From contig NZ_VJZT01000003.1 in NCBI RefSeq assembly GCF_007097245.1, positions 62,001-126,000 on the forward strand: a stretch of 64,000 nt of DNA. Reading direction: 5' to 3'. Origin of the DNA: Flavobacterium restrictum. GTDB taxonomy: Bacteria; Bacteroidota; Bacteroidia; Flavobacteriales; Flavobacteriaceae. The notes under the pieces are model-generated. The model searched no databases. It had not been told where the DNA came from and worked only from the letters and a program-made list of their open reading frames with translations. The position numbers and the translations under genes are program-made. Below are positions 51,408-61,700 of the stretch, one piece after another (positions within the stretch are counted from its first letter, which is position 1; every line of letters begins with the position of its first letter).

Positions 51408-53117
51408 TTATTTGTTTTTAAATGTTAATGAAAAAATAGTTCCTTTGTTTACTTCGCTTTCTATGCTTATGGTTCCCCCCATTGATTCTACTTGGGATTT
51501 GACCAAATACAATCCAAGACCTTTGCTGTCTGGATAATTATGGAACCTTTGGTATAATCCAAAAACTTTGTCTCTATTTCTTTCTAAATCAATTCCTATT
51601 CCGTTGTCTTTGAAAGTCAGGATAATATAATTGTCAATTTGTTTGGCGTTTATGGCTATTTTTATTTTTTTATTTTCGGATCGGTATTTTATAGAATTGG
51701 TTAGTAAATTTAGTAAAATACTTTCGATGTACGCTTTGTTCGTGTATAAAAAGGAAACGTCATTGAAATTAATTTTTATGATAGGTTTGAGAAATTCGAT
51801 TTGGTAACTAAGTTGATTGAAGGTGTTTTCGAATATGTCTTTTAGTGAAATAGACTCTTTAGGGATGGAAAGATTGTCTTTTATAACAATGACTTTTACT
51901 AAATCGCTTATGGTTTCGTTTAGTAATTGTGTTGATTTTTTGAATCCATTTAGAATTTCTTGTAACTCTGGATCCTCAATCGTAATGTCTTCAAGTAAGT
52001 TCAGTAGTCCAGTAAGGTTAGATAAAGGTGCTCTTAAGTTGTGCGAAGTAATGTAGGAAAACTGTTTTAAATCTTTATTGTTTTGAGTCAATTCTCGTAT
52101 TAGTTGTTCTTTTTCTTTTTCTTGTTTTCGTTCATCGGAGATGTCTCGTTGTATCGAAACCCAATGCGAAAGCTCGTTATCGCTGTTGTAAATAGGAATC
52201 ATCGAGAAGCGAACCCAGTATTCGTCTCTATTCTTTTTGTAACTAATAGTTTCAATTTGGCATTCTTCTTTGTTGTCAATTGCCTTAATTAGTTTTTCGT
52301 ACTCTTTCATATCTGATTTTGGACCAATAAAAATATTTGGAGATACTCCAATTATCTCATCGTATTGGTATCCAGACATATTCGAAAATTCGGGATTTAC
52401 ATATACAATTAGAGGGATTTGTTGTTCTTTGGAAGCGGCTTTTGTAATTACAATCGAATCTTTGGCTTGAGTGATTACGGTTTCTAAAAGTTTAAGGCGT
52501 TGTTCTTCCTCTTTTTGTTTGGTAATGTCTTGGATGGCTCCAATCATCCGGATGGCTTTCCCGTCTTTATCTTTTAATAAAAAACCTCTATCTAGTACGT
52601 ATTTATAGGTGTTGTCAGCACATCTAAAACGGTATTGATCTTGCCAATTTTCGGTTTTTTGTTCTATAAAGGAATAGAGTTTAACAGACATTTTTATGCT
52701 GTCCTCTGGATGGATTTTATCAAACCACCAAGTGGAGTTTTCGACTACTTGGTCTTTCTTGTATCCAAAAATAACTTCGATCCCTTTATTCCAAGTAATG
52801 TAGTCTTCTTGAATTTTCCAGTCCCAAATGGTGTCGCTGGTTGCTTTGGAAACGATATCGTATCTTTCGTTTGATTCTTTTATTTTGGTGTTACTGTTTT
52901 TTAGTTTTTCAAAAATTCTATTGTTTCGAATGTCGTTTTTTGATAAAATAAAATGGTATAGTATTGCTGTAAAAGCGATTAGTATAATGTCCTTGATAAA
53001 GCTGTAAAATGCGTAATGAGTGGGTAGGCACTTCAAGAGTAATTTATGACAAATAATAGCCATAAACAGGGAGAAAAGGATGTAGAATATGGTTATTTGA
53101 TTGGTTTTATTTTTCAT
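51408..53117 (-). CDS. Membrane PAS-domain sensor histidine kinase
   Basis: A 569-residue kinase. Two hydrophobic segments near the start (about residues 8-28 and 38-60) anchor it. Two PAS/PAC units follow (about 90-205 and 210-335), with WNKGIEVIFGYKKDQVVEN, ITKQKEEEQRL, and YVNPEFSNMSGYQYDEIIG. The dimerisation/phosphoacceptor helix has H359 in SYITSHNLRAPLSNL, and the ATPase domain has N-box LLNLLTNSIKYRS, G1 DNGIGID and G2 SKGLGLYLVKSQVE. The PAS domains probably sense a small ligand or redox state, but the signal is unknown. Its partner is the response regulator one base downstream. Confidence 0.93.
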   Translation of the reverse strand: MKNKTNQITIFYILFSLFMAIICHKLLLKCLPTHYAFYSFIKDIILIAFTAILYHFILSKNDIRNNRIFEKLKNSNTKIKESNERYDIVSKATSDTIWDWKIQEDYITWNKGIEVIFGYKKDQVVENSTWWFDKIHPEDSIKMSVKLYSFIEQKTENWQDQYRFRCADNTYKYVLDRGFLLKDKDGKAIRMIGAIQDITKQKEEEQRLKLLETVITQAKDSIVITKAASKEQQIPLIVYVNPEFSNMSGYQYDEIIGVSPNIFIGPKSDMKEYEKLIKAIDNKEECQIETISYKKNRDEYWVRFSMIPIYNSDNELSHWVSIQRDISDERKQEKEKEQLIRELTQNNKDLKQFSYITSHNLRAPLSNLTGLLNLLEDITIEDPELQEILNGFKKSTQLLNETISDLVKVIVIKDNLSIPKESISLKDIFENTFNQLSYQIEFLKPIIKINFNDVSFLYTNKAYIESILLNLLTNSIKYRSENKKIKIAINAKQIDNYIILTFKDNGIGIDLERNRDKVFGLYQRFHNYPDSKGLGLYLVKSQVESMGGTISIESEVNKGTIFSLTFKNK

Positions 53118-53273
53118 TACTCAAATATAATTAAATATTATGAAACTATTAAAAGCATTCAAAATTATTGAGAATTATTTTTGAAATCGGGTTTTAAAGT
53201 TGCTTTTTTACTACTAATAAGTTAACAAAACGGCAAACTATTGTATAAAGGTTTTTTATATCAAAATAAAGTG

Positions 53274-53281
53274 TACCTTTG
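53274..53281 (+). promoter_or_regulatory. -7 box of the typA promoter
   Basis: TACCTTTG is an exact TAnnTTTG match 19 bases before the typA ATG at 53301. It argues against a longer gene version beginning at 53241. A clear -33 TTG at standard distance is not seen. Confidence 0.6.
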
Positions 53282-53300
53282 CACCCACAAAAAATCACAG

Positions 53301-55097
53301 ATGGAAGCTATTAGAAACATTGCAATTATTGCCCACGTCGATCACGGTAAAACCACTTTGGTTGATAAAATTATGTATCACTGTCAATTATTTCGTGACA
53401 ACGAAAATACAGGTGACTTAATCCTTGATAACAACGATTTAGAGCGCGAAAGAGGTATTACCATTACTTCAAAGAATGTTTCGGTAGTTTATAAAGGAAC
53501 AAAAATTAACATTATCGATACTCCTGGTCACGCTGATTTTGGTGGAGAGGTAGAGCGTGTATTGAACATGGCGGATGGTGTTTGTTTACTAGTAGATGCT
53601 TTTGAAGGACCAATGCCACAAACTCGTTTTGTATTGCAAAAAGCAATCGATTTGGGATTAAAACCTTGCGTTGTAATTAATAAAGTGGATAAAGAAAACT
53701 GTACTCCTGAAGAAGTTCATGAAAAAGTTTTTGACTTAATGTTTGAATTAGGTGCCGAAGAATGGCAGTTGGATTTTCCAACCGTTTATGGTTCAGCCAA
53801 AAATAACTGGATGTCTGATCATTGGGAAAACGTAACTGATAATGTAGAAGCATTGTTAGATATGGTTATCGAAAATGTTCCTGCTCCAAAAGTATCAGAA
53901 GGAACACCACAAATGTTGATTACCTCATTAGACTTTTCAGCCTTTACAGGTCGTATCGCTATTGGTCGTCTTGAAAGAGGTGTTTTGAAAGAAGGAATGC
54001 CAATTTCTTTGTGCAAAAGAGACGGTACAATAACTAAATCTCGTATCAAGGAATTACACACTTTTGAAGGATTAGGTCGTAAAAAAGTACAAGAAGTAAT
54101 TGCGGGAGATATTTGTGCCATTATTGGTGTTGAAGGTTTTGAAATTGGGGATACTATCGCTGATTATGAAAATCCAGAAGCGTTGAAAACTATTGATATT
54201 GATGAGCCTACAATGAGTATGTTGTTTACTATTAATGATTCTCCTTTCTTTGGGAAAGAGGGTAAATTGGTAACTTCTCGTCACATTAGAGAGCGTTTGA
54301 CAAAAGAATTAGAGAAAAATTTAGCCATGAAATTGGGTGAAACTGATTCGGCTGATAAATTTATGGTGTTTGGTCGTGGTGTACTTCACCTTTCTGTTCT
54401 TATCGAAACGATGAGAAGAGAAGGATATGAATTGCAAATTGGTCAACCACAAGTTATCATCAAAGAAATTGATGGTAAAAAATGTGAGCCTATTGAGGAA
54501 TTAACCATCGATTTACCAGAATCTCTTTCTGGAAGAGCGGTAGAGTTTGTTACTTTGCGTAAAGGTGAAATGTTGAGTATGGATGCTAAAGGGGAACGTA
54601 TGATTATAAAATTCAACATTCCATCTCGTGGAATTATTGGATTGCGTAATCAATTGCTTACTGCTACTGCTGGTGAGGCTATCATGGCACACCGTTTTAT
54701 AGGATATGAGCCTTACAAAGGAGAAATTTCTGGACGTAATAAAGGTTCGTTGATTTCTATGGAAAAAGGAAAAGCAATTCCTTATTCTATCGATAAATTA
54801 CAAGATCGTGGTAAGTTTTTTGTTGAACCAAATGCTGAAATATACGAAGGTCAAGTAATTGGTGAAAACTCTCGTGGTGATGATATGTGCGTGAACGTAA
54901 CCAAAGAGAAAAAACAGTCTAACGTTCGTTCTTCTGGAAATGATGAAAAAGCAAGAATTATTCCTCCAATTATTTTCTCTCTTGAAGAAGCATTAGAATA
55001 CATTCAAAAAGATGAGTATGTTGAGGTAACTCCAAAAAACATTCGTTTGAGAAAAATATATTTGACTGAAACTGATAGAAAAAGATTCAAATTCTAA
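53301..55097 (+). CDS. typA: Ribosome-associated GTPase TypA/BipA
   Basis: A 598-residue translational GTPase of the EF-G family, involved in ribosome assembly and stress adaptation. G1 is [10 protein letters not shown] (residues 11-20), G2 RERGITI, G3 DTPGHADF, G4 NKVD and G5 GSAKNNW. EF-G-like domains II, III and V follow, and a TypA-specific C-terminal domain includes [15 protein letters not shown] and ends with [15 protein letters not shown]. The length matches the family. The start [12 protein letters not shown] is chosen by family comparison and the promoter. A terminator follows 22 bases after the stop. Confidence 0.97.
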   Translation: MEAIRNIAIIAHVDHGKTTLVDKIMYHCQLFRDNENTGDLILDNNDLERERGITITSKNVSVVYKGTKINIIDTPGHADFGGEVERVLNMADGVCLLVDAFEGPMPQTRFVLQKAIDLGLKPCVVINKVDKENCTPEEVHEKVFDLMFELGAEEWQLDFPTVYGSAKNNWMSDHWENVTDNVEALLDMVIENVPAPKVSEGTPQMLITSLDFSAFTGRIAIGRLERGVLKEGMPISLCKRDGTITKSRIKELHTFEGLGRKKVQEVIAGDICAIIGVEGFEIGDTIADYENPEALKTIDIDEPTMSMLFTINDSPFFGKEGKLVTSRHIRERLTKELEKNLAMKLGETDSADKFMVFGRGVLHLSVLIETMRREGYELQIGQPQVIIKEIDGKKCEPIEELTIDLPESLSGRAVEFVTLRKGEMLSMDAKGERMIIKFNIPSRGIIGLRNQLLTATAGEAIMAHRFIGYEPYKGEISGRNKGSLISMEKGKAIPYSIDKLQDRGKFFVEPNAEIYEGQVIGENSRGDDMCVNVTKEKKQSNVRSSGNDEKARIIPPIIFSLEEALEYIQKDEYVEVTPKNIRLRKIYLTETDRKRFKF

Positions 55098-55119
55098 ACG
55101 TTTTTTTATTTACTATTCA

Positions 55120-55162
55120 AAAAATCCCAAATTCCTATTGCTGGAATTTGGGATTTTTTTTT
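55120..55162 (+). terminator. Terminator after typA (left member of an inverted pair)
   Basis: A 17-bp stem with core TCCCAAATTCC pairs with GGAATTTGGGA around loop TATTGCT and is followed by a T-run. Its reverse complement appears again at 55654-55692 on the other side of the next gene. Confidence 0.88.
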
Positions 55163-55174
55163 GCTATAATTTTG

Positions 55175-55182
55175 TATATTTG
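55175..55182 (+). promoter_or_regulatory. -7 box before the retropepsin-like gene
   Basis: TATATTTG matches TAnnTTTG and lies 20 bases before the ATG at 55202. It places the earlier in-frame ATG at 55148 upstream of the transcript start and thus supports the shorter gene. Confidence 0.55.
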
Positions 55183-55201
55183 TACTTTAAATCAAGAAAT
55201 T

Positions 55202-55633
55202 ATGGGACTAGTGTATGTTGATATTGAATTGATTAATGCCGAAGATCTAACTTTGGCTAAAAATCATATCATTGGCGAGGATGATGTTAAGCGTATGACC
55301 GTGAATATGCTTGTAGATTCTGGTGCGTATAATATGTGCATTAACGAATCGATTCAAGAACAACTTGATTTGCCTTTTGTTGAAAAACGAAAAGGGATTC
55401 TAGCTAACGGTAGTATCGAAGAATATGATGTGGTTGGTCCTGTTCAAGTGAAGTTCAAAAACAGAAAAACGATATGTTATGCTATGGTTTTGCCTGGTAG
55501 TAATGAACCGCTATTGGGAGCAATCCCCATGGAAGATATGGATGTTTTGATTCATCCACAAAGACAAGAATTGATTGTAAATCCAGATCATCCGTATTAT
55601 GCTCAAATGTCGTTGAAGGGAATAAGAAGTTAG
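55202..55633 (+). CDS. Retropepsin-like (clan AA) aspartic protease domain protein
   Basis: A 143-residue cytoplasmic protein with the retroviral-type aspartic protease fold. The catalytic motif is D39-S-G in NMLVDSGAYNMCI, followed by the flap-like region KGILANGSIEEYDVVGPV and the second-strand motif LLGAIPMEDMDVLI. Such single-copy domains act as homodimers, but many bacterial members have no known substrate and may not be proteases. It has its own promoter and stands between two terminators that are inverted copies of each other. No partner gene is evident. Confidence 0.82.
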   Translation: MGLVYVDIELINAEDLTLAKNHIIGEDDVKRMTVNMLVDSGAYNMCINESIQEQLDLPFVEKRKGILANGSIEEYDVVGPVQVKFKNRKTICYAMVLPGSNEPLLGAIPMEDMDVLIHPQRQELIVNPDHPYYAQMSLKGIRS

Positions 55634-55653
55634 TTTAGTGTAGTATTTTTAGC

Positions 55654-55692
55654 AAAAATCCCAAATTCCAGCAATAGGAATTAGGGATTTTT
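55654..55692. terminator. Terminator after the retropepsin-like gene (right member of an inverted pair)
   Basis: AAAAATCCCAAATTCC at 55654-55669 pairs with GGAATTAGGGATTTTT at 55677-55692 (one mismatch) around loop AGCAATA. The loop is the exact reverse complement of the loop in the terminator at 55120, so the whole element is an inverted copy. Confidence 0.85.
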
Positions 55693-55723
55693 TTTTTGGG
55701 GAAACTGTTTTCGCTTTACGGGT

Positions 55724-55834
55724 GCGTGAGGGATAGGAGCAATCCGCCATGCGGAGCGGATAGCCCGACCTCATTTATAACAGGCGCAACTAAGCAGTTA
55801 CGAGAGAGCGCCTGTTATAAATGAGGTCACGCCC
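55724..55834. repeat. Composite hairpin repeat, family A, copy 2 (reverse orientation)
   Basis: The element starts GCGTGAGGGATAGGAGC and ends GGTCACGCCC, the reverse complement of the end blocks of the copy at 9415-9521. A 21-bp perfect stem (55767-55787 with 55808-55828, arms starting GACCTCATTTATAACAGG) lies near the GGGCGTGACC end. In copy 1 the stem lies at the other side of the GGTCGGGC block. It sits between convergent genes, where it may also stop transcripts. Confidence 0.82.
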
Positions 55835-55854
55835 AAATTATGATTCGAAGGGTA

Positions 55855-58641
55855 TTACCGTTTTAGGCTAAAATGACCTTTGGCTTCTCGACCTTCTTCT
55901 AGTTTTATGGTAAACCAATAGTCATCGCTGGGGAGTGGTGCTTTGTTGTAAGTCCCGTCCCAACCTATGCTGTTAGGAGACAATTGCTTTATTAATTTGC
56001 CGTAGCGATCAAAAATGTAAATAACGGCATTTTTATAAATAGGGGAATTAATTCCTTTTAAATTCCAATAGTCGTTGTAGCCATCATTGTTTGGGGTGAA
56101 ATAAAATGGTGCTTCGAGTACGGCTACACTTTGAAAAATAGGACCGCAATTACCTTCCTTATTTTTGATTATTAGTTCATGAAAACCTCCTGGGACATTA
56201 TCAAAAACAGGTGAGTTTTGTAAAGCGGTGGTATTCCCATTTTGATATTTAATGGCGTAAAGATAATTATCCGGGTTGGTTACATTAACCGTTATCTGGT
56301 TGTTGGGCTGTAAATCTTGAATGGCAATGCTATTTATTTTGGCGAGATGGGATAGGGTTACTTTGCAAACTCGGGTGGCGGTACAACCTGACTTGTTGGT
56401 AACGGTTACGCTATAATCCCCTTCTTTAGTTACGCTAATTGTGGGTGTCGTTTCACTAGTTGACCATAGAAAAGTATAGTCCGTTGGAGTGTTTGGTGGA
56501 GTAAGTCCGGCATTGAGTAGGAGTGGGGTGGCGTCGTCTTCGCAAAGGATTCTATTTTCGGATGGTAGGATAACGGGTGTAGAATCTACTAGGAGCTGTA
56601 GCTGTCCTGTGCCGTAACAGCCGTCATTGTTTTCGGCTCGAATGAAGATTGTCTTTGCTATTGAAATATAGCTTCCTATAAGTTCGTTAGTTCCTAATGC
56701 TGCATCTTTTGGATTTTCGTAAAAAAACAAGCGCACATCAGCGGGTAAGTTCAATTCGGTTAGGATTGTTGCTTTTTTTAGCTCTAAATTGAAGGAGGCG
56801 TTTGCATTCCCTAAATCGCAAGCATGAAAAGAACTTGGCTGCAAATCGTTGTTTTTATTGGCGTGCAGGATCACAGTTGCTAGGGAGTAACAGGAAGAAT
56901 TGGGTTGGGTAACTTTGGCATACACTATTTCGTCAGGAATGGTGTTTTGGTACAAAAGCGGAAGCGATTCGGTGTTGGTTTTATCGGCATCAGCTTCATT
57001 TATACTGTGGTAGTAAAATACATCATAGTCTTTGTTTCCTAGCGCAATAGGCTCATTGGCCAATGCCAAATTAAAGGTTGACAAGCCATCCATAGGGAAA
57101 GCATCTTGGGTATCGCATTGAACGAGTTTGTGGGTGGTTGCGAGCACCTTTGGGGTTTCATAAATGGTAATTGTTTTTTCAAGCGGTTCTCTCGTTTCGC
57201 CATTTATGGTTTTTATTAAAGTGACTTTGTAATCGCCTGGTGTTTTATAAATATGATGCGCATCCAGCGTTGTTGCTGTAGTTCCATCGCCAAAATCCCA
57301 AAGAACACTATCGATTTTTTCGACTGAATTAACAAAAAAATGAGTGGATTGTCCCAAACAATTGAATTCATAACTAAACGCATATAGAAACAAAGAGGTT
57401 ATAAATGGTGGCAATCCTAAACGAGCTACTTTTCCGTTTAAGCTGATTTGGTTTTGCAAAAAATTACAAGCCGTTCCATCTAATTCGGGATTGTTTATTA
57501 CGGATAAATGATCGCTACCATCCGAAGAAAAGGGGTATCCAGAGCGGTATATTTTTTCGTCTATTGCGAGTTGCAAAGCGCCTGCCACATTGCTTGACGA
57601 ATTTACGGTAGTATTAGAAGTAGCGATATTGGCACTTTTTAAATTAAATTGCAGTAGCGAGCTTCCTAACGTAACTCCATTTGTATCGAATTTATTTATG
57701 GTTACGTATAGCTTTTTTGATTTAGCCGAAAATTCTAAACCATAGGGATTACTGCCACTCAATAGGGAAAGTCCATTGGTTAATTTTCCGGTTTGTGCAT
57801 CAAAATCAAAGAGCCAAACGTTGCCAGTATTTCGTTTAATTTCATTTTTGGGACCTAACTCACTCGTGGGTCTTGTGGCGGTATTGGCAATAGCTACCTT
57901 TTTCCCGTTTGGAGACGCTTTTAGATATCCAATAGCATTAAAAATATAACCACCTGTTGGTATGTTGAGCGGTGTAGTGGTTACTATTGGTTTTTTATCA
58001 ACGCCTTTTGTATCAATTTTGAACGCGTAGAAATTGTTTTTGAAATGGGTTATTACCCAAAACGAAATCCCATCTGAATGTTGTACGGCTGTTATTTTTT
58101 CGGAGGATTTGTATTTTACTTCTTCGGAATCATTGGGATTATAGGTCGTTAATGGAACGTTTTTTTCGGTTGCAACGATATCGCCTTGACCACCATTGAG
58201 CCTTAAATCGACCAAGGAATAATTCAGTCCATTATTGGGGGGGTCTTGGTCATTTAGCGGATTGTCATCGACATTTTTTGGATTTGGTTCATCAACTGTA
58301 AAAATATAATAGAAATTAGGGTTACCCGGTTTTGGAACAATAATCGCAGATTGTGTACTTGAATTGTGTCCTAATAATCCAAAGCCATTTGGCATAACCT
58401 GATGCAATTTGTCATAAACAATGGTACCATCAGTATAAAAAAGCAGGTTCCCATTTTTATCCGAAATGGTTGTACAGCCCTCGGCGGTATAAAGTTGCCC
58501 ATTGGTAACTGCTACTGGACTTCCGGAATTAAAATCCAATCCAGCATTATTACCAAAGTACCAATTAGCCGCTTCTTTTTGAGAAAAAGCAGGAATTGAA
58601 AAAAATAGTAGTGTACTTACAATAAATTTGAAAATGTTCAT
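55855..58641 (-). CDS. Secreted surface protein with PKD domain and T9SS type B tail
   Basis: A 928-residue secreted protein. A signal peptide (IPAFSQKE, about residue 21) is followed by a beta-propeller-like region (about 22-420, NWYFGNNAGLDFNSGSP, then SAIIVPKPGNPNFYYIFT) seen in many Bacteroidota surface proteins. A PKD domain (about 435-510, VLWDFGDGTTATTLDAHHIY) and further Ig-like repeats lead to the gliding-motility-associated C-terminal domain: FYFTPNNDGYNDYWNLKG, YIFDRYGKLIKQL, and DDYWFTIKLEEGREAKGHFS. This tail directs type IX secretion. The ligand or role is unknown; adhesion or matrix building is likely. Confidence 0.9.
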   Translation of the reverse strand: MNIFKFIVSTLLFFSIPAFSQKEAANWYFGNNAGLDFNSGSPVAVTNGQLYTAEGCTTISDKNGNLLFYTDGTIVYDKLHQVMPNGFGLLGHNSSTQSAIIVPKPGNPNFYYIFTVDEPNPKNVDDNPLNDQDPPNNGLNYSLVDLRLNGGQGDIVATEKNVPLTTYNPNDSEEVKYKSSEKITAVQHSDGISFWVITHFKNNFYAFKIDTKGVDKKPIVTTTPLNIPTGGYIFNAIGYLKASPNGKKVAIANTATRPTSELGPKNEIKRNTGNVWLFDFDAQTGKLTNGLSLLSGSNPYGLEFSAKSKKLYVTINKFDTNGVTLGSSLLQFNLKSANIATSNTTVNSSSNVAGALQLAIDEKIYRSGYPFSSDGSDHLSVINNPELDGTACNFLQNQISLNGKVARLGLPPFITSLFLYAFSYEFNCLGQSTHFFVNSVEKIDSVLWDFGDGTTATTLDAHHIYKTPGDYKVTLIKTINGETREPLEKTITIYETPKVLATTHKLVQCDTQDAFPMDGLSTFNLALANEPIALGNKDYDVFYYHSINEADADKTNTESLPLLYQNTIPDEIVYAKVTQPNSSCYSLATVILHANKNNDLQPSSFHACDLGNANASFNLELKKATILTELNLPADVRLFFYENPKDAALGTNELIGSYISIAKTIFIRAENNDGCYGTGQLQLLVDSTPVILPSENRILCEDDATPLLLNAGLTPPNTPTDYTFLWSTSETTPTISVTKEGDYSVTVTNKSGCTATRVCKVTLSHLAKINSIAIQDLQPNNQITVNVTNPDNYLYAIKYQNGNTTALQNSPVFDNVPGGFHELIIKNKEGNCGPIFQSVAVLEAPFYFTPNNDGYNDYWNLKGINSPIYKNAVIYIFDRYGKLIKQLSPNSIGWDGTYNKAPLPSDDYWFTIKLEEGREAKGHFSLKR

Positions 58642-58713
58642 ATTTTCAAAAGTAATTTTTTTAACACAAAATAATTAATGTTTCTTCTTGATTTTGAGTA
58701 ATTACCATAAACT

Positions 58714-61700
58714 TTAACGTTTCAAACTAAAATGTCCTTTTGCCTCTCGGCCATCCTCTAGTTGTACGGTGTACCAATAATCATCTCCTGGCAACGGGTT
58801 TCCATTTGATGTTCCATCCCATCCCTGACTATTAGTTGGAATTTTTGCTATTAATTTTCCGTAACGGTCAAAAATATAAATAATGGAATTGGAATTAAAG
58901 TCTGCGTTGACTCCTTTTACAGTCCAATAATCATTGAATCCGTCGCCATTTGGTGTGAAATATTTAGGAACGCCCACAACAGCAATGACTTGGCTAATGG
59001 TGCCACAACCGTTTTTGTCATAAATAAATACTTCGTGAATTCCTGCTGCTACATTATCGAAGAAATTTGATACTTGAAAAGGGCCTGTTCGCTCGTCTAA
59101 ACTATAACTGTAATCGCCTTTACCACTCACATTTACCGTTACCGAGTTTACGGCTGTTAAATCAACAATTGTTAGGGAGTCAATTTTAGCAATATCGGAA
59201 GCGGTAACTACAATGGTTCTTGTTCTACTGCAACCCAAAAATGTATTTACAGTTACGGTATAAATTCCTTTGGTATTTACTTGGAGTGTGGCATCAGTTT
59301 CATTGGGTAAAAGGATTTCGTCTTTTTTCCAAGTATACGTAAAGTTGCTTGTTGGACTTCCGTCTAGAATCCCTGCATCGAGTTGCACAAAGAACGTTGG
59401 CAAATTAGAACATACCAATTTATCGTCATCGCCAGTAAGATTGATATCAATATTAGGCAAAGGATTTACAATAAACTGCAAGATGGTTTGCTCTGGGCAT
59501 ACTGTATTTACTAGATTGGTTACAATAGCAGTTACGTTTTGAGTGGCTGTAACAAAGGGATTTGGCAACGGACTAGATAGTGGTTTTCCATTGGCATCCA
59601 AGTAAGTGACGGTCATTCCTGATTGTCCTTTTAAAATGTCATTTTGAATTGTAGTGGTGTCAAATCGATTCGAACCATCGGTATCGCTTGGGGATTCATC
59701 ATCGCATGCAGCGGGTATCACAACAGGATGTGCAATGGGATGTGCAGTAACCGTAAAGCGAATGGTAGTTTCGTCATAACAGGCAATTCCATTGGTGGTA
59801 TTGGTGCTTGCATTGGTAATTCTTGCTTTTATAGTTTGTGAACGGGTGGCAAAAGTACTAGGGAATGGACTGGGTAGTGGATTGTTTTTTTCGTCCAAAT
59901 AGGTAACAATTGCATTTTGTCCTTGCACTAACTGTGTTTCTAAATTTGAGGTGTCAAAACCAAAAATGCCGTCATTGCTGCTATCATCACAGGCTACATA
60001 ATCAGGAATTGTATGGGCTATTGGCAAATTTTCGACGGTTAAAGTAATGAAGTCGCCTAAACCAAAACAGGCATTACCGATGGTGCTGTCAACACGTACC
60101 CAAATTTTTTGTTGGTTAGGATAGCCTACATTTCTATAGGATGAAATGTTGCTGATGGGATCTATTTCGGCTAGTGCATTAATTTGATTACGGTAATATT
60201 TAATGATGTAATTGCTGCTAGGAGCGGGAAGTTTATTTTGAATATCCGCAATAACATTACTGAAATCAAAAGTTGCAATGCCATCTCTATCCGTATTTGA
60301 GGCATCTACATAATCATCACAAACGGTAAACGAACGCTGAAAACTGGAATTAATTTGTGTAGCTGACACCACTAATTGTAGTTCACTAGTTGTAAAACAA
60401 CCATTTGCATTTTCTATTCTTACCCAAATGGTGCGGCTACTAGTACGATACGCAGTTGGTGTTGGGATTTTGGTAGTACTATCATTGGCATTGGCACCAG
60501 CAAAAGTTTCAAAATAACTGAATTTTTCGAGTTCATAATTGACTGAAATGAAATCATTTTTTTCGGTTAAATTAAAATCCGAAATACCATCGCTGTCATC
60601 ATCGCATTGTTTTAATGTAATTTGAGGAGCTACAATAGGCAAGGATAACGTATGTAAGGTTGCAAAATCCGAGAATTTTTCGCAGGAATTTCCAGTTCTA
60701 TGCAACAGCACTCGGTAGCGATAGCCTTCCATTGCGGCCGTTACTGTTAGGGATACTTGTGCAGTATTGACACCAGTATAAGTCGCATCATTTGTTAAAA
60801 CATTCCAATTAATGCCATCGCTAGAAACTTGCCATTCAAAAACATCGGCGTTGGTAGCAATGGTAAAAGTGGCGCTTTGATTCCAACAATTCAATTGGTT
60901 TTGAGGCTGTGTTGTAATGGTTATGGGGGCACCAAGAATATAATTACCGTTTGGAGTTGTATAGCCATTGGTGCTAGTTACAACACCATTCGTGTCAATG
61001 ATTACGGGATTATTACCTAAATACCCATCAAAATTAGGATCCAAGAATCCTGCTTCAATGACATCATTGCATAGATCATTATCGCTGTCTAAATCCAGGT
61101 AATTAAAGCGACCATCGGCATCGGTATCTACAATTGGAGTTTTTAATATGCCACTATCGGGACTGGTTTCTAGGGAGTCAAACAAACCATTTGTTCCAAA
61201 GGCATTGAGCAATCCGTCAATAATGCCGTCACTATTGCTGTCCATTGCGCTACTTCCTGATTCGGTTACATCATAAATTCCGTCATTGTCACTATCTAAA
61301 TCTCGGTTGTCTGTTTTTAGAACACCATTAAAGGCATCGGAATCTGTATTTATAGGAGTCAATCCGGGTTCAAAAGCATCGTCTAAACCGTTTTTATTGG
61401 TATCCGTTCCTGAAAAAACGTGGCTTATTTTTCCTTGGGCTTCCATAGTATCTGGTATGCCGTCGTTATCGCTGTCAATATCCAATACATCTGGAATTGC
61501 ATCCAAATCCGAATGAACCAAATTCGTAGTGCTGATCATAAAAATCGCTTTGTTCGCAGTCGTATCCGATAAATTATGATGAACAAACGTCACCGAATCA
61601 GTAAGATAACTTGAAATCGAAAACTGACTTGCACCGGGTACTAATGGCAGGGTACTCTTGACACGGAAGCGGATTTCAAAAGAAGAAAATTCGGTTACGC

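Noticed and set aside
53241-53300. Longer N-terminus for TypA
   Set aside because: It spans the promoter box at 53274-53281, and the family begins at [10 protein letters not shown].
55148-55201. Longer N-terminus for the retropepsin-like protein, with a hydrophobic start resembling a signal
   Set aside because: The segment contains the -7 box at 55175-55182 and part of the typA terminator tail, so it is upstream of the transcript start.
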